A stretch of 64,000 bases of DNA from Methylophilus medardicus (GCF_006363955.1 NZ_CP040948.1:2538981-2602980); one strand, 5' to 3'. Positions 42,499 through 56,178 are shown, counted from the stretch's first letter. A program made the numbers and translations. The notes: a model not told the origin generated them from the letters alone.

Positions 42499-43719
42499 TC
42501 AAATTCCCAAGGCTTCAGTCCAAGCGAGCGCATCCATATGACACTGGTTCACCTTGTCAGGGTTGAGTTGTAGCATGGCCGCTAATTGCAAAATCTCTTC
42601 GTTATTGGCATCTTCGCAGGCCTCTGTCAGCTTCAAAAATGGACCAAAAATGCCTTCACGCCTCACTAAGGCATCGACGATCGCCTCTGGCAATTGCAAT
42701 TTTTCGAGCACATTTTCCATCGGCACCTTGAGCATGATGTCGAGTAATGAAAAAACACCGACCACGAATAAATTATCGCGATCACGCTTTTCAAAGAAAG
42801 GCTCCCCGAGCAGTTCAGTGAGTCGGCCACGTGTGATAGACGTTTTCATCAGGGCAGGGGAGCTACTATTATTGCCAGCCGTCACCATCAACAAAGTCAA
42901 CCAACGATAGAGCTGGTTACGGCCCAAAATCGTCAACGCGTGTCCGATCGACTGCACCTCGCACGACAGGCCAAAGCCTACCGAATTAATGTAGCGCAGT
43001 AATTTATAACTCAGGGTGGTGTCGCGCTTGAAGCCATTTTCTATGGTTTTGTTTTCCGCATCCTGGCTCACCAGATTCAGCAAATGCAATACACCGTCAA
43101 AACTTGGATTAATCACTTTGCTATTCAGGTTTTCTGGTCTGGCATAAAAATAACCCTGAAACTGTTGATAGCCCGCCTCTAACAGAGCAGTAAATTGCGC
43201 ATTTTGCTCGACTTTTTCGGCAATCAACTGGCAACCGGTGGCTTGGTATTTTTTTAACCATTGTGTGGCTTGTACAATATCTACATCGCGCATGTCTAGT
43301 TTGATGTAATCGGCATAAGGGATTAATGCCTCTAGCTGCGCGTGATGCTGTGGGTTGTCTAGCGCAATTTTAAATTTGTTTGTTTTAAGCTCGCGACAAC
43401 GCTCAATGATTTCAGCAGTGACTTCTACTGAATTCACCACTTCGAGGACGGTTTTTTCTGCCGGCATTAACTCCAAAAACACGCTACTGAGCATCAGGCG
43501 GTCAACGTTGATAAAGGCTAATTGCTGGCCGAGTAACCAATTCTCATGCATCTCATCCATCGTTGTGGACAAAATTTTGGCGCAAGTTTGAATATCCTCT
43601 TCAAAAGGCGCATTGGTGCCATTCTGATCATTTCTGAAAAAGAACTCGTAACCAATAATCTCTTGCTGACTATTCACAATTGGCTGACGACCAATAATAC
43701 TATGTTGCGACGTAGACAT
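42499..43719 (-). CDS. EAL-HDOD signalling protein (YuxH type), EAL degenerate
   Basis: A 406-residue cytoplasmic protein. The N-terminal half is EAL-like: GRQPIVNSQQEIIGYEFFFRND, VLEVVNSV, KLDMRDVD. The key residues of active c-di-GMP phosphodiesterases are altered: EALLR is EFFFR and the DDFG motif reads DNPQ. So it is probably inactive but may bind ligand or partner. The C-terminal half is an HDOD domain (DTTLSYKLLRYINSVGFGLSCEVQSIGHALTILGRNQLYRWLTL), usual in two-domain YuxH-type regulators. The ATG at 43719 is preferred to the frame from 43740. Confidence 0.85.
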   Translation of the reverse strand: MSTSQHSIIGRQPIVNSQQEIIGYEFFFRNDQNGTNAPFEEDIQTCAKILSTTMDEMHENWLLGQQLAFINVDRLMLSSVFLELMPAEKTVLEVVNSVEVTAEIIERCRELKTNKFKIALDNPQHHAQLEALIPYADYIKLDMRDVDIVQATQWLKKYQATGCQLIAEKVEQNAQFTALLEAGYQQFQGYFYARPENLNSKVINPSFDGVLHLLNLVSQDAENKTIENGFKRDTTLSYKLLRYINSVGFGLSCEVQSIGHALTILGRNQLYRWLTLLMVTAGNNSSSPALMKTSITRGRLTELLGEPFFEKRDRDNLFVVGVFSLLDIMLKVPMENVLEKLQLPEAIVDALVRREGIFGPFLKLTEACEDANNEEILQLAAMLQLNPDKVNQCHMDALAWTEALGI

Positions 43720-43893
43720 GACTGCTTTCCTGATGAGCACCGAATATCATTGTAAGCGAAGCGGGCTTTTTTCTTGTTTGAAAAAAGCCCGGAATGTGTC
43801 TGCTTTTCTAGTCTTTACGTTTGTATTACCCGGCTTTATCGTCCACCAAATATGCCGCGCCTTGTGCTGCTCACGCGGCAGATCGCCAGTCAC

Positions 43894-43910
43894 AAAAAGC
43901 CTACAGGCTT
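43894..43910 (-). terminator. Terminator overlapping the glmS stop
   Basis: On the minus strand AAGCCTGTAGGCTT is a hairpin with a two-base loop, followed by T5. It covers the glmS stop codon. Confidence 0.75.
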
Positions 43911-45744
43911 ATTCAACCGTCACACTTTTAGCAAGGTTTCGTGGTTTATCGACATCCGTGCCTTTAAGTAGGGCGACATGGTAAGCCAGCAATTGCACTG
44001 GAATCACATGCAAAATGGGCGACAATACGCCAACATGGCGCGGTGTGCGGATGACATGTACGCCTTCTGACTCTTTAAAGTGGCTATCGGCATCGGCAAA
44101 CACGAACAATTCACCACCACGCGCTTTTACTTCTTGCATGTTGGACTTTACTTTTTCAAGCAACGCATCATTGGGTGCAATCACCACGACAGGCATATTG
44201 TTATCCACCAAAGCCAACGGCCCGTGTTTCAGCTCTCCAGCTGGATAGGCCTCTGCGTGAATATAAGAGATTTCTTTCAGCTTGAGTGCGCCTTCCATGG
44301 CAATTGGGTAGTGAATGCCTCGTCCAAGGAACAATGCATGCTCTTTATCACCAAAGCGATGTGCCCATTCACGAATCTGCGGCTCTAAATTTAAGGCAAT
44401 CTGCACGCTACCGGTTAGCTGGCGCAGGTCAGACAAATACTGCTGTTCTTGGGCTTCAGTTAACAGGCCGCGCACTTTGCTCAGTGTCACTGCAAGCACA
44501 AATAATGCAATCAGTTGGGTGGTGAAGGCTTTGGTGCTGGCAACGCCAATTTCAGCGCCAGCCCGCGTGTAGAATATTAAGGAGGATGCGCGTGGAATCG
44601 CACTTTCTTGCACATTGCAAATCGCCAAGCTGTGACGATGGCCGAGTTTTTGGGCATGCTTCAGCGCTTCCATGGTGTCAAGGGTTTCGCCCGACTGTGA
44701 GATAGTCACAATCAATTGATTCGGATTCGGCACCGATTCACGATAGCGATATTCACTGGCGATTTCTACTGAAGTGGGTATCTTTGCAATACTTTCCAGC
44801 CAGTATTTTGCAGTCAACCCGGCGTAATAGCTGGTCCCAGCAGCGAGGATCAATACACTATCGACTTTGGACAGCACTGCCGCTGCCGATTGGCCAAACA
44901 ATTCACTTCTAAAAGCACCATCATCGATCAGTGCCTCAATCGTATCGCTTATTGCACGTGGCTGTTCGTAGATTTCTTTTTGCATGAAATGGCTGTATGG
45001 TCCCAACTCAAGGGAGGCCAGAGACACATCGCTCAGATGAATTTTGCGCGACACCACTTCATCCTGTTTGTCGATAATCACCACCGAATCTGTTTGCAAC
45101 GTGGCTACATCGCCATCTTCCAGATAGATCACTTTGCGGGTCGCTGACAACACCGCCGAGACATCAGAGGCCACAAAGTTTTCGCCCTCACCCAGTCCTA
45201 TTAACAAGGGACAACCGAGGCGCGCAACCACCATTTTGGTCGGCTGATCCAACGCGATCACACTAATGGCATACGCACCGGTCAACTCTGCAATGGCTTT
45301 TTTTACAGCGGTTAATAAATCATGAGATTGTTGGTAATAGTGATGCACCAAATGCGCAATCACCTCGGTATCCGTTTGCGAATAAAACTGATAGCCGAGT
45401 GCTTTTAAGCGGTCTCTTTGTTCATCGTGATTTTCGATAATACCGTTATGTACCACTGCGATCTGTGCCTGATCTTGCGCAGGGGATACGTGTGGGTGCG
45501 CGTTCTGTTCAGTGACACCCCCATGCGTTGCCCATCGGGTATGGCCAATGCCAACGGTGCCGTGCATGCCTTCTGCTTTTAGCGCCAACTCCGAAACGCG
45601 ACCTACCGCCCGTGCACGCTCTATGTGCTGGTTGAGTATTGCGATCCCTGCCGAATCATAGCCACGATACTCTAGTCGACTTAACCCCTCAATCAAGAGT
45701 GGAACGATATTTCTAGTTGAAACCGCACCGACAATCCCACACAT
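43909..45744 (-). CDS. glmS: Glutamine-fructose-6-phosphate aminotransferase
   Basis: A 611-residue enzyme making glucosamine-6-phosphate from fructose-6-phosphate and glutamine. The N-terminal nucleophile is Cys2 in MCGIVGA, followed by a class II amidotransferase domain ([11 protein letters not shown]). Two SIS domains carry AAGTSYYAG and SQSGETLDT, and the C-terminus is [13 protein letters not shown]. It follows glmU after four bases. Both supply UDP-GlcNAc for peptidoglycan and LPS. No glmS ribozyme is expected or seen. Confidence 0.96.
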   Translation of the reverse strand: MCGIVGAVSTRNIVPLLIEGLSRLEYRGYDSAGIAILNQHIERARAVGRVSELALKAEGMHGTVGIGHTRWATHGGVTEQNAHPHVSPAQDQAQIAVVHNGIIENHDEQRDRLKALGYQFYSQTDTEVIAHLVHHYYQQSHDLLTAVKKAIAELTGAYAISVIALDQPTKMVVARLGCPLLIGLGEGENFVASDVSAVLSATRKVIYLEDGDVATLQTDSVVIIDKQDEVVSRKIHLSDVSLASLELGPYSHFMQKEIYEQPRAISDTIEALIDDGAFRSELFGQSAAAVLSKVDSVLILAAGTSYYAGLTAKYWLESIAKIPTSVEIASEYRYRESVPNPNQLIVTISQSGETLDTMEALKHAQKLGHRHSLAICNVQESAIPRASSLIFYTRAGAEIGVASTKAFTTQLIALFVLAVTLSKVRGLLTEAQEQQYLSDLRQLTGSVQIALNLEPQIREWAHRFGDKEHALFLGRGIHYPIAMEGALKLKEISYIHAEAYPAGELKHGPLALVDNNMPVVVIAPNDALLEKVKSNMQEVKARGGELFVFADADSHFKESEGVHVIRTPRHVGVLSPILHVIPVQLLAYHVALLKGTDVDKPRNLAKSVTVE

Positions 45745-45748
45745 ACGC

Positions 45749-47119
45749 TTATTTTTTCACCTTTTGTGGACGTTTCCATCCCTGAATTGATCTTTGCCCG
45801 CGCGCACGGCATAAGGTTAACGTCTCTGCCGGCACATCTTTGGTAATCGTCGAGCCTGCTGCAATGGTCGCCCCATGACCAACGGTTACAGGAGCCACTA
45901 ATTGGGTATCTGAGCCTACAAATACATGATCTTCAATCACTGTTTTATGTTTATTGGCACCATCATAATTGCAGGTGATGACGCCAGCCCCAATATTGAC
46001 ATGAGCGCCAATGCTGGCATCACCCACATAACTCAGGTGATTCACTTTACTGCCTAAGCCGATCGTCGCATTTTTAATTTCAACAAAATTGCCAATATGC
46101 GTATCCGCCGCCAACTGGGCGCCAGGCCGCAAGCGAGCAAAAGGGCCGATTTTACTGTCTTTGCCGATATTCGCTTGGTCGACATGCGTAAAAGCGGCTA
46201 TTTGTGTGCCTTGTGCAATCGTTGCATCGCGAATGACGCAATGAGGTCCAATGTACACACCATCTTCTAGGATGACGTTGCCCTCAAACACACAGTTAAC
46301 ATCAATCACCACATCTCTACCACATTGCAATGCGCCCCGAATATCAATCCGCTGTGCATCTAACAAGGTGACGCCCTGTGTCATCAGCGAATTGGCTTGG
46401 CGCTGTTGGTACTCTCGTTCGATTTGTTGCAGATCCAGTTTCGAATTGATGCCGGTAACAGACCAGGCATCTTTCACCACATAGGGTATAACTGGGCGAC
46501 CTTCAAGCACGGATAGACTGATGATATCCGTCAGGTAATATTCTTTTTGAGCGTTTTGATTGGTGATTTTACCCAACCAAGTTTTCAATTGCGCATTTGG
46601 CATCGCCATAATGCCAGTATTAACCTCTTTAATTTGGCGCTGCGCCTCGCTCGCGTCTTTATGTTCGACGATGCCTACCACCTCATCTCGCGCATTACGT
46701 ACGATGCGGCCGTAACCACAAGGGTCAGCCTTAATAAATGTCTGCACCACCAATTGCTGGTCTGCATGTTCCAACATGGCTCGACAAGCGGCAACATCCA
46801 CTAAAGGTACGTCTCCCAGCAAAATGAGCGTTTTACCCTCGGCAGGCAAACTCGGTAACGCCTGCTGTACTGCGTGCCCAGTGCCTAATTGTTCAGCTTG
46901 TAATACCCACCGCAAATCGGTACCGGGTGTTTGTTGTTGGACTAATTCGCCACCAAAACCATACACCACTGTTATGTTTTGTGGTTGCAATTGTCTCGCC
47001 GCATCAATCACATGATGCAAAATAGGCTTGCCACCTACCGCATGCAGTACTTTAGGCAGGGCAGATTGCATTCGAGTGCCTTTGCCCGCTGCCAAGATTA
47101 CAATATTTAAATTACTCAT
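45749..47119 (-). CDS. glmU: Bifunctional UDP-N-acetylglucosamine pyrophosphorylase / GlcN-1-P acetyltransferase
   Basis: A 456-residue two-domain enzyme for the last two steps to UDP-GlcNAc. The N-terminal uridylyltransferase has [18 protein letters not shown] and LGDVPLVD. The C-terminal left-handed beta-helix has hexapeptide repeats and [26 protein letters not shown], including the catalytic His region. The gene pair glmU-glmS follows the ATP synthase operon, as in many proteobacteria, though a terminator separates them here. Confidence 0.96.
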   Translation of the reverse strand: MSNLNIVILAAGKGTRMQSALPKVLHAVGGKPILHHVIDAARQLQPQNITVVYGFGGELVQQQTPGTDLRWVLQAEQLGTGHAVQQALPSLPAEGKTLILLGDVPLVDVAACRAMLEHADQQLVVQTFIKADPCGYGRIVRNARDEVVGIVEHKDASEAQRQIKEVNTGIMAMPNAQLKTWLGKITNQNAQKEYYLTDIISLSVLEGRPVIPYVVKDAWSVTGINSKLDLQQIEREYQQRQANSLMTQGVTLLDAQRIDIRGALQCGRDVVIDVNCVFEGNVILEDGVYIGPHCVIRDATIAQGTQIAAFTHVDQANIGKDSKIGPFARLRPGAQLAADTHIGNFVEIKNATIGLGSKVNHLSYVGDASIGAHVNIGAGVITCNYDGANKHKTVIEDHVFVGSDTQLVAPVTVGHGATIAAGSTITKDVPAETLTLCRARGQRSIQGWKRPQKVKK

Positions 47120-47141
47120 ATGCTTATTTTATCTCAGAAAC

Positions 47142-47166
47142 AAAAAAGGCGGCTCGAAAGCCGCCT
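47142..47166 (-). terminator. Terminator of the ATP synthase operon
   Basis: On the minus strand AGGCGGC and GCCGCCT pair around TTTCGA, followed by six T. It lies between atpC and glmU. Confidence 0.9.
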
Positions 47167-47192
47167 GTTTTATTACTAGTCCCGTGCGCAAT

Positions 47193-47618
47193 CTAGTGCA
47201 CAGATTTACGCAATTTTTGGATTGCCTGAATTTGCGCAATTGCTTCAGCGAGCTCAGCTTGTGCTGCGGCGTAATCAATATCTGATGAGCGGTTACGCAA
47301 AGCTTCTTCAGCAGCTTCTTTTGCTGCAACAGCTTTCGCTTCATCTAAATCTTGACCACGAATGGCTGTGTCTGCCAATACTGTTACTAACCCCGGTTGC
47401 ACTTCTAACATGCCACCAGAAATGTAAATCACAGTTTCATCTTGCTCGTTAGCTTGCTTGATACGCAAGGCACCCGGCTTGATCGTTGTAATCATAGGTG
47501 CGTGATGTGGATAAATACCCACTTCGCCTGTTCCCGCTGGTGCCACCACAAATTCGGCTTCACCAGAGAAGATAGACGCTTCGGCACTCACAACATCGAT
47601 ATGCACAGTATTTGCCAT
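47193..47618 (-). CDS. atpC: ATP synthase epsilon subunit
   Basis: A 141-residue F1 subunit: beta-sandwich ([39 protein letters not shown]) plus C-terminal helical hairpin that can inhibit the enzyme. It is part of the central stalk with gamma and the last gene of the operon. The length is normal for proteobacteria. Confidence 0.95.
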   Translation of the reverse strand: MANTVHIDVVSAEASIFSGEAEFVVAPAGTGEVGIYPHHAPMITTIKPGALRIKQANEQDETVIYISGGMLEVQPGLVTVLADTAIRGQDLDEAKAVAAKEAAEEALRNRSSDIDYAAAQAELAEAIAQIQAIQKLRKSVH

Positions 47619-47693
47619 AATGTTCTCTTTTCTATATCACTGAAATTCGTTTAAACAAGCAAATCTTGCTAGATCTGCTTGTTTCCACCTGCA

Positions 47694-49139
<1,446 letters not shown>

Positions 49140-49226
49140 CTAACTGTATGAGTCAGATCTAATTGAATTCTTTCACTTACGTTTGCTTGTCGCGTTTGGG
49201 CGGCAAGCATTTACAAAACGTACGCC

Positions 49227-50096
49227 TTAGGACGAGACCGCTGCTGCACCGCCGACGATTTCTGAAATTTCTTTGGTAATTGCCGCCTGACGGGCTTTGT
49301 TGTAAACCAATTTCAACTCGCCAATTACGTTTTTCGCATTGTCAGAAGCAGACTTCATCGCGACCATACGTGCAGATTGCTCAGAAGCCATGTTTTCAGC
49401 CACTGCGTTATAAATCAGTGATTCGATGTAACGCGTCATCAACTCATCTACCACCGGTTGCGCTTCGGGTTCATAAATATAATCCCAATGGCCGTTCGGG
49501 CTACCCAATTGCTCACCGGTCAGTGGCAACAATTGTTGCATGGTCGGCTCTTGCTTCATGGTGTTGATAAATTTGGTGTAGCAGATGTAAAGCTGATCGA
49601 TTTCACCGGCAATGTAAGCATCAAGCATCACCTTGATCGACCCGATCAATTTTTCTAGATGCGGCGTATCACCAAGACCTGTGATGTGTGACTGCACTTT
49701 CGCGCCGATGCGGTTCATAAAGCCGTAGCCTTTGTTACCGATCGCGCTAACGCTAATCCCTTTGCCTTCCGCTTCCCAAGCTTTCATCTGGTTTAAAGAC
49801 AAACGTAATACGTTTGTATTCAAACCACCGCACAAGCCTTTATCGGAGCTGACAACAATCAGACCCACATTTTTCACCACGTCGCGCTTAATCAAGAACG
49901 GATGACGATACTCGGACTGTGCGAAAGAGAGGTGGGCCGCCACGTTGCGAATTTTGTCCGCATAAGGGCGAGAAGCACGCATTCTATCTTGCGCCTTACG
50001 CATTTTAGAAGCGGCAACCATCTCCATCGCTTTGGTGATCTTGCGTGTATTTTCAACACTCTTGATCTTGGTTCTAATCTCTTTACTACCTGCCAT
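49227..50096 (-). CDS. atpG: ATP synthase gamma subunit
   Basis: A 289-residue central-stalk rotor subunit. N-terminal [32 protein letters not shown] and C-terminal [34 protein letters not shown] form the two long coiled helices; the middle has [15 protein letters not shown]. It couples rotation of the c-ring to catalysis. It is placed between atpA and atpD as usual. Confidence 0.96.
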   Translation of the reverse strand: MAGSKEIRTKIKSVENTRKITKAMEMVAASKMRKAQDRMRASRPYADKIRNVAAHLSFAQSEYRHPFLIKRDVVKNVGLIVVSSDKGLCGGLNTNVLRLSLNQMKAWEAEGKGISVSAIGNKGYGFMNRIGAKVQSHITGLGDTPHLEKLIGSIKVMLDAYIAGEIDQLYICYTKFINTMKQEPTMQQLLPLTGEQLGSPNGHWDYIYEPEAQPVVDELMTRYIESLIYNAVAENMASEQSARMVAMKSASDNAKNVIGELKLVYNKARQAAITKEISEIVGGAAAVSS

Positions 50097-50125
50097 ATTT
50101 GGTTCCTAAGTCGAAGTGTCAGAGA

Positions 50126-51667
50126 TTAATAAGCGTTTGTTGCTTTGAAGTCTTGAATCGCAGCTTCTAATGCTTTCTCGTTGTCACCACTCAGGTCTTT
50201 GCTGGATTCAATTGCATCAATAATTTGCTTGTACTTAGAGTTCAAGAAACCATGTAATGCATTTTCAAATGCCAATACCTTGTTGGTCGGCACGTCATCA
50301 AAGAAACCTTTATTGGCTGCAAATAAGCTCACGCCCATGTTTGCAACGTTCAATGGTGCGTATTGTGCTTGTTTCATCAACTCAGTAAACATACGACCGC
50401 GGTCTAACTGTTTGCGGGTTGCTTCATCCAGATCAGAGGCAAACTGCGCAAAGGCAGCCAATTCACGATATTGGGCCAATGCCAAACGTACGCCACCACC
50501 CAATTTTTTGATGATTTTGGTTTGTGCAGCACCGCCTACGCGAGAGACTGAGATACCGGCGTTAATCGCTGGACGCACGCCCGCGTTAAACAAATCCGTT
50601 TCCAAGAAAATCTGGCCATCGGTAATCGAAATCACGTTGGTTGGAACGAATGCTGACACGTCACCAGCTTGGGTTTCAATCACTGGTAGAGCGGTCAGTG
50701 AACCGGTTTTACCTTTGACTTCACCATTTGTGAATTTTTCAACATACTCTTCGTTCACACGCGCTGCGCGCTCTAACAAACGTGAGTGGATGTAGAACAC
50801 GTCACCTGGATAAGCTTCACGGCCTGGTGGGCGACGCAACAGCAAGGAGATTTGACGGTAAGCAACCGCTTGTTTGGACAAGTCATCATAAACGATCAAT
50901 GCGTCTTGACCACGGTCACGGAAGTATTCACCCATCGTACAACCTGCGTAAGGGGCTAAGAATTGCAATGCAGCGGAGTCTGAAGCTGTTGCAGCAACCA
51001 CAATGGTATAAGCCATCGCGCCATGCTCTTCCAGTTTACGTACCACGTTAGCGACTGTTGAAGCCTTTTGGCCAACAGCGACGTAGATACAGGTCATGTT
51101 CTGACCTTTTTGGTTGATGATCGCATCCACCGCAACCGCTGTTTTACCAGTTTGACGGTCGCCAATGATCAACTCACGTTGACCACGGCCTACCGGCACC
51201 ATTGAGTCAATTGACTTCAAGCCAGTTTGAACAGGTTGTGACACAGATTTACGTGCAATCACACCTGGGGCGATTTTTTCAATTTTGTCTGTCAATTTTG
51301 CATTGACTGGGCCTTTACCATCAATCGGTTGACCCAAGGCATTCACCACGCGGCCAATTAATTCAGGGCCAACCGGCACTTCCAGAATACGGCCTGTACA
51401 CTTACATGTGTCGCCTTCTGTAATGTGTTCGTATTCGCCCAATACCACTGCACCCACGGAGTCACGCTCGAGGTTCAAAGCCAAACCAAAAGTGTTGCCA
51501 GGAAACTCAATCATCTCGCCGGACATCACGTTAGACAAACCATGGATACGCACAATGCCGTCTGTAACGGAAATTACGGTACCTTGAGTGCGGGCTTCCG
51601 CAGAGGTAGAGAAGTTTTCTAAACGGCTCTTGATGAGCTCGCTAATCTCTGATGTAGATAACTGCAT
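50126..51667 (-). CDS. atpA: ATP synthase alpha subunit
   Basis: A 513-residue non-catalytic F1 subunit with the P-loop GDRQTGKTA and the conserved [28 protein letters not shown]. The length is the same as in E. coli. It binds nucleotide in a regulatory way and forms the hexamer with beta. Confidence 0.97.
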   Translation of the reverse strand: MQLSTSEISELIKSRLENFSTSAEARTQGTVISVTDGIVRIHGLSNVMSGEMIEFPGNTFGLALNLERDSVGAVVLGEYEHITEGDTCKCTGRILEVPVGPELIGRVVNALGQPIDGKGPVNAKLTDKIEKIAPGVIARKSVSQPVQTGLKSIDSMVPVGRGQRELIIGDRQTGKTAVAVDAIINQKGQNMTCIYVAVGQKASTVANVVRKLEEHGAMAYTIVVAATASDSAALQFLAPYAGCTMGEYFRDRGQDALIVYDDLSKQAVAYRQISLLLRRPPGREAYPGDVFYIHSRLLERAARVNEEYVEKFTNGEVKGKTGSLTALPVIETQAGDVSAFVPTNVISITDGQIFLETDLFNAGVRPAINAGISVSRVGGAAQTKIIKKLGGGVRLALAQYRELAAFAQFASDLDEATRKQLDRGRMFTELMKQAQYAPLNVANMGVSLFAANKGFFDDVPTNKVLAFENALHGFLNSKYKQIIDAIESSKDLSGDNEKALEAAIQDFKATNAY

Positions 51668-51683
51668 TTAATTCTCCTATGCC

Positions 51684-52220
51684 TTATGCGGTGAGCGTAT
51701 AGGCTAAATTTTGTAACTGACCTTGGACAGACGCGTCGATAACGGTGTCGCCAACAATAATTTTGATGCCGCCGATGATTTCCGGATCTACCGAAACGCT
51801 TGCTTCAATTTTCTTGCCGAACTTAGCTTCCAGACGTTTTACCAAATCCTTGGTTTGTGTCGCTGTCAGTTTGGCAGCTGCAATGATCTGCGCGTCCAAG
51901 GTGCCTTCGTCTTGTGCTTTTAGCGCTTCAAAAGCGTCAGCAATGGCTGGCAATAAGGATAAACGGCCATATTCAACCAAAATTTTGATCAAATTCTGCC
52001 CTTGTTCGTTGAGCTTGTCGCCACAAACCTTCAGGAATGCTGTTTCGATATCAGCTGCATTCAGCTTAGGGTTATCAATCAGGGTTTTCATTTGGTCATT
52101 TGCTGCGACTGCCGCGGCCAATGCCAACATTTCAGACCATGCTGCGAGTGCCTTCGTTTCTTTGCCGAGCTTATAAGCTGCAACAGCATAAGGCCTTGCA
52201 ATGGTTGAGATTTCAGCCAT
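51684..52220 (-). CDS. atpH: ATP synthase delta subunit
   Basis: A 178-residue peripheral-stalk subunit linking F1 to the b subunits. The N-terminal IARPYAVAAYKLGKE and C-terminal DPEIIGGIKIIVGDTVIDASVQGQL are family signatures. It sits between atpF and atpA in the usual order. Confidence 0.95.
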   Translation of the reverse strand: MAEISTIARPYAVAAYKLGKETKALAAWSEMLALAAAVAANDQMKTLIDNPKLNAADIETAFLKVCGDKLNEQGQNLIKILVEYGRLSLLPAIADAFEALKAQDEGTLDAQIIAAAKLTATQTKDLVKRLEAKFGKKIEASVSVDPEIIGGIKIIVGDTVIDASVQGQLQNLAYTLTA

Positions 52221-52237
52221 GTTTTATCCCTTTTACC

Positions 52238-52708
52238 TTAAAGTTCCGCAGCGAGTTTAGTCAACATTTCGCTGTGCGCTTTAGCGTCGATTTCTTTACG
52301 CAGGATTTTTTCTGCGCCAGCCACGGCCAATGTAGAAACCTGTGCGCGTAAACCTTCTTTGGCACGGTTAACTTCTTGATCGATTTCAGCTTTAGCACCC
52401 GCGATAATGCGATCACCTTCAGCCTTGGCATTACCCTTGGCTTCGTCAATGATTTGAGCGGCACGTTTTTCAGCTTGCCCAATGATCTCACTTGCCTTTT
52501 GTTTGGCCTCGTTCAATGTGGTTTCAGATTTTTTGGCAGCCACCTCTAGGGCGCTTCTGCCCTCTTGGGCAGCAGCCAAACCATCTGCGATTTCCTTTTG
52601 ACGCGCTTCAATCGCTTTTAACAGCGGCGGCCAAACGAATTTCACCGTGAACCAGATCAACACTGCAAATGCAATAGCTTGCGCGATGAGTGTGAAATTA
52701 ATATTCAT
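52238..52708 (-). CDS. atpF: ATP synthase b subunit
   Basis: A 156-residue subunit with one N-terminal membrane helix ([28 protein letters not shown]) and a long Ala/Lys/Glu-rich coiled coil that forms the peripheral stalk dimer. The length matches E. coli AtpF exactly. Confidence 0.95.
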   Translation of the reverse strand: MNINFTLIAQAIAFAVLIWFTVKFVWPPLLKAIEARQKEIADGLAAAQEGRSALEVAAKKSETTLNEAKQKASEIIGQAEKRAAQIIDEAKGNAKAEGDRIIAGAKAEIDQEVNRAKEGLRAQVSTLAVAGAEKILRKEIDAKAHSEMLTKLAAEL

Positions 52709-52787
52709 TTTGGATCCATCATACTGATTGGTTGAAAGGTTTAAGACAGACCTTAAACCCTACCGGGCGGAGATAACCAAGTAAAAA

Positions 52788-53054
<267 letters not shown>

Positions 53055-53101
53055 TTAATACCCTCTCTTATAAACAATTAAAAACAACTACAAAGTCAAA
53101 A

Positions 53102-53938
53102 CTAGTGAGACTCATGCGCCATGGCCAAGTAGACCACAGTCAACATCATAAAAATAAATGCTTGCAACGCAACAATCAGAATATGGAAGATAGACCAACC
53201 AGCACCCAAGATGGCACCGAAAATAGTCCCGGTCAGCCCAGTGGCTGCCCACATACCCAGCAGCAAGAAAATAATTTCGCCGGCGTACATGTTGCCGAAC
53301 AAACGTAAAGAGTGAGAGAGTGGCTTAGAAACGTATTCAATTAAGTTGAACAAGAAGTTTGCTGGCCAAACGAGTGGATTGCTACCGAATGGCGAACAAA
53401 ACAGCTCATGAATCCAACCACCCAAGCCCTTGGCTTTGATGGAGAAGTAGATCATTAAAAACCACACCGCCAACGCTAAGGCAAATGTGGTGTTGATATC
53501 TGACGTTGGCACAATGCGCCATTTGGCGTGTTCACCGCCAAAAAATGAAACAATCCCTGCAATCCAATCCACAGGCAAAAAGTCCATAGAGTTCATCGCA
53601 AGCACCCAAATAAACACTGTTAATGCGGTGGGCGCAATGAAAGCATGGCGGTCGCCATGAAAAATATTTTTTACTTGATCATCCACAAATCCAAACACTA
53701 GCTCAACAAATGCTTGTCTTTTGGTGGGCACGCCGGCGGTTGCGCCACGCGCTACCCACCAAATCAAGCCCATCACCAGCAAACCAAGCACCACTGAGGT
53801 GAGCAGGGTATCGTAGTGCAACACCCAAAAGCCTTCGCCAGCGCTGTTTCCGTTGACCCCTTGCGCATTAAAGCTCAGGTGGTGGGCGATATATTCGGAA
53901 GGGGTGAGTTCTACGTTTTGTGTGTGTTCGGTTGTCAT
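53102..53938 (-). CDS. atpB: ATP synthase a subunit
   Basis: A 278-residue membrane stator subunit with about five to six helices. The essential Arg lies in [19 protein letters not shown]. The N-terminus is extended and polar ([23 protein letters not shown]), typical of proteobacteria. It forms the proton half-channels together with the c-ring. Confidence 0.95.
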   Translation of the reverse strand: MTTEHTQNVELTPSEYIAHHLSFNAQGVNGNSAGEGFWVLHYDTLLTSVVLGLLVMGLIWWVARGATAGVPTKRQAFVELVFGFVDDQVKNIFHGDRHAFIAPTALTVFIWVLAMNSMDFLPVDWIAGIVSFFGGEHAKWRIVPTSDINTTFALALAVWFLMIYFSIKAKGLGGWIHELFCSPFGSNPLVWPANFLFNLIEYVSKPLSHSLRLFGNMYAGEIIFLLLGMWAATGLTGTIFGAILGAGWSIFHILIVALQAFIFMMLTVVYLAMAHESH

Positions 53939-53967
53939 ATCTTCAAACTGTTTTTAAATTAACGTGT

Positions 53968-54360
53968 CTACACATCTACTTGTGATTTCGCCAAGGCAGC
54001 ACCAGAAAACAGTGCTGCTGCAGCCAACCCTGAAATCAACGCAAATGGCACCAGTGCGTGATACAGCCTAAAAACCACAAATAAGATAATCGCGATGATT
54101 AATATTTTAATTGCTTCGGCCTTGAGCAAATTTAGCAAAATTGCTGTTGGATCTGTTTTGTTGCTGCCTTTTTCTGCAATTTTTGCAGCAAACCATGCAG
54201 CAATTACGACAGAAATGCCACCCATCAACGCTGATATTGCGGCGGATTGGTTGCCCACGGCATAAGCAATCAAAGTGACAGCTCCCGTTGCGATTAACTG
54301 CCAACGGAGCATATTGCTGTAAAGCGACATGCCAGCCGCAGGGTGTTGTTGACCGCTCAT
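53968..54360 (-). CDS. atpI: ATP synthase protein I
   Basis: A 130-residue membrane protein with four hydrophobic segments, first in the atp operon. AtpI aids c-ring assembly and possibly Mg uptake in some species; it is weakly conserved. The identification rests mainly on position before atpB and the hydrophobic pattern (AVGNQSAAISALMGGISVVIAAWFAAK). Confidence 0.88.
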   Translation of the reverse strand: MSGQQHPAAGMSLYSNMLRWQLIATGAVTLIAYAVGNQSAAISALMGGISVVIAAWFAAKIAEKGSNKTDPTAILLNLLKAEAIKILIIAIILFVVFRLYHALVPFALISGLAAAALFSGAALAKSQVDV

Positions 54361-54507
54361 GGGGTTTGACCGCTAAAATTCAAGGCTAAATACTACAAAG
54401 ACGCGAGATTTTGAATTATCTACCGACCGAAGTCAAGCACCATACAAGACTTAACTGTCTGAATGTGTGGGAAAAATCTGCATTCACTGCAAGATAAGTG
54501 ATTTAAC

Positions 54508-55368
54508 TTATGATTTCTGGTGATTATCAGTGAGTTTTGCTATCCAATCATCCAGTTGATCAAGATTTGCAAAGCTTAATTTAAGCACACCAGCACCGCT
54601 CGCTTTACTACTAATCGCCACCTCAGCCCCTAGTTGCTCACTAAGTTGATTTTGCAAATGCGCCACATCAGGATGCACAGATGGTTTTGCCTTTTTAGCA
54701 CTCGACGGCTCAGACTGAATCAAGCGTTCTACTTCTCGCACAGATAGCCCATCCTGCACAACCTTGTTGGCCAGCAAGATTTGCTGTGCCGGCTCACTTC
54801 CCACCAACGCGCGTGCATGCCCCATATCAATTTGATTATCGAGCAACATATCTTGCACCATCGGCGTCAACGTTAATAAGCGCAACAAATTGGAGACAGC
54901 CACCCGAGATCGACCAACTGCTTCGGCCGCTTTTTCATGCGTCATCTCAAATTCATCGATTAAACGTTTGATCCCCATGGCTTCTTCTAAAGGGTTTAGA
55001 TCTTCACGCTGGATATTTTCGATCAAGGCCATTGCCAACGCCGCTTCATCCGCAATCTCTCGTACCAACACTGGGACTTCGCTCAATCCAGCTTTTTGTG
55101 AGGCACGCCAACGGCGTTCGCCAGCAATAATTTCAAACTTTTCTGGGGCCACCTCACGCACCAGAATTGGCTGCATAATACCCTGCGTTGCAATGGAGTC
55201 GGCCAGCGTTTGTAGCGTTTCTTCATTCATATAAGAGCGGGGTTGATATTTACCTGGTTGCAGCTGACCCACCGGCAGTGTTCGCAACGCCTCTGACGAA
55301 GCAATACTCTCTGTATCGCCTGATAACAACGCGTCCAGTCCACGTCCAAGTCCTTTGGGTTTTACCAT
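54508..55368 (-). CDS. parB: Chromosome partitioning protein ParB
   Basis: A 286-residue CTP-dependent DNA clamp. The N-terminal GLGRGLDALLS, the CTP-binding IAGERRWRASQKAGL, the parS-reading helix-turn-helix (MTHEKAAEAVGRSRVAVSNLLRLLTL) and a C-terminal dimerisation domain are present. It spreads from parS sites; two perfect parS sites lie a few kb away at 57224 and 60308. It follows parA by 48 bp. The 147 bp downstream hold the likely atp promoter. Confidence 0.95.
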   Translation of the reverse strand: MVKPKGLGRGLDALLSGDTESIASSEALRTLPVGQLQPGKYQPRSYMNEETLQTLADSIATQGIMQPILVREVAPEKFEIIAGERRWRASQKAGLSEVPVLVREIADEAALAMALIENIQREDLNPLEEAMGIKRLIDEFEMTHEKAAEAVGRSRVAVSNLLRLLTLTPMVQDMLLDNQIDMGHARALVGSEPAQQILLANKVVQDGLSVREVERLIQSEPSSAKKAKPSVHPDVAHLQNQLSEQLGAEVAISSKASGAGVLKLSFANLDQLDDWIAKLTDNHQKS

Positions 55369-55416
55369 GCTGCCATTTCCTTTAATATTTTTTTAAATGT
55401 AAGGGGGATAGATTTT

Positions 55417-56178
55417 TTATTGTTTTTGAATGATTTCTTGCGCCAGTTCGAGATAAGCTTGAGCCCCTTTTGAAGAACGGTCGTATAGCAAGACTGGCAT
55501 GCCATAACTCGGGGCTTCCGCTAGACGCACATTACGCGGCACAATCGTCTGATAAACTTTTTTACCAAAATGGCTGACTAGTTGCGCGGACACTTGTTGT
55601 GCCAACATATTGCGGTTATCAAACATCGTGCGCAACAAACCTTCAATCTCCAAGACTGGATTTAAGTGAGCGCGCACTTTCTTTATAGTATTGACTAGGT
55701 CTGACAATCCCTCCAGCGCGTAATATTCGCACTGCATAGGAATCATCACCGAGTGTGCGGCGGTCAACGCATTCACCGTCACCAAATTAAGTGAAGGCGG
55801 GCAATCGAGTAAAACGTAATCATAGGCATCTTCGCCCAACTTGAGAATGGCATTTTTCAATCGGGTTTCGCGCGCCATTTCATTCACCAACTCGACTTCA
55901 GCCCCCGCCAAATCGCGATTAGAAGGCGCAACATCGAACTTGGCCGCTTCAGCACGTATCACCACTTCTTGAAGGGTTTTATTGCCAATGAGCACCTGAT
56001 AAATACTATCTTTTAAATGGGCCTTATCAATGCCACTCCCCGTGCTGGCGTTTCCTTGCGGATCCAGGTCGACTAATAACACTTTTTGGCCATGCTCAGC
56101 CAAGCTGGCAGCAAGATTCACGCAGGTCGTGGTTTTACCCACGCCCCCTTTTTGGTTGGTAATTGCGATTATTTTCAT
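55417..56178 (-). CDS. parA: Chromosome partitioning ATPase ParA (Soj)
   Basis: A 253-residue Walker-type ATPase. The deviant Walker A is KGGVGKTT at residues 10-17; [14 protein letters not shown] and LLDCPPSLN follow. It works with ParB to move origins apart. Its start overlaps the rsmG stop by four bases, so the rsmG-parA-parB order is an operon. Confidence 0.95.
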   Translation of the reverse strand: MKIIAITNQKGGVGKTTTCVNLAASLAEHGQKVLLVDLDPQGNASTGSGIDKAHLKDSIYQVLIGNKTLQEVVIRAEAAKFDVAPSNRDLAGAEVELVNEMARETRLKNAILKLGEDAYDYVLLDCPPSLNLVTVNALTAAHSVMIPMQCEYYALEGLSDLVNTIKKVRAHLNPVLEIEGLLRTMFDNRNMLAQQVSAQLVSHFGKKVYQTIVPRNVRLAEAPSYGMPVLLYDRSSKGAQAYLELAQEIIQKQ

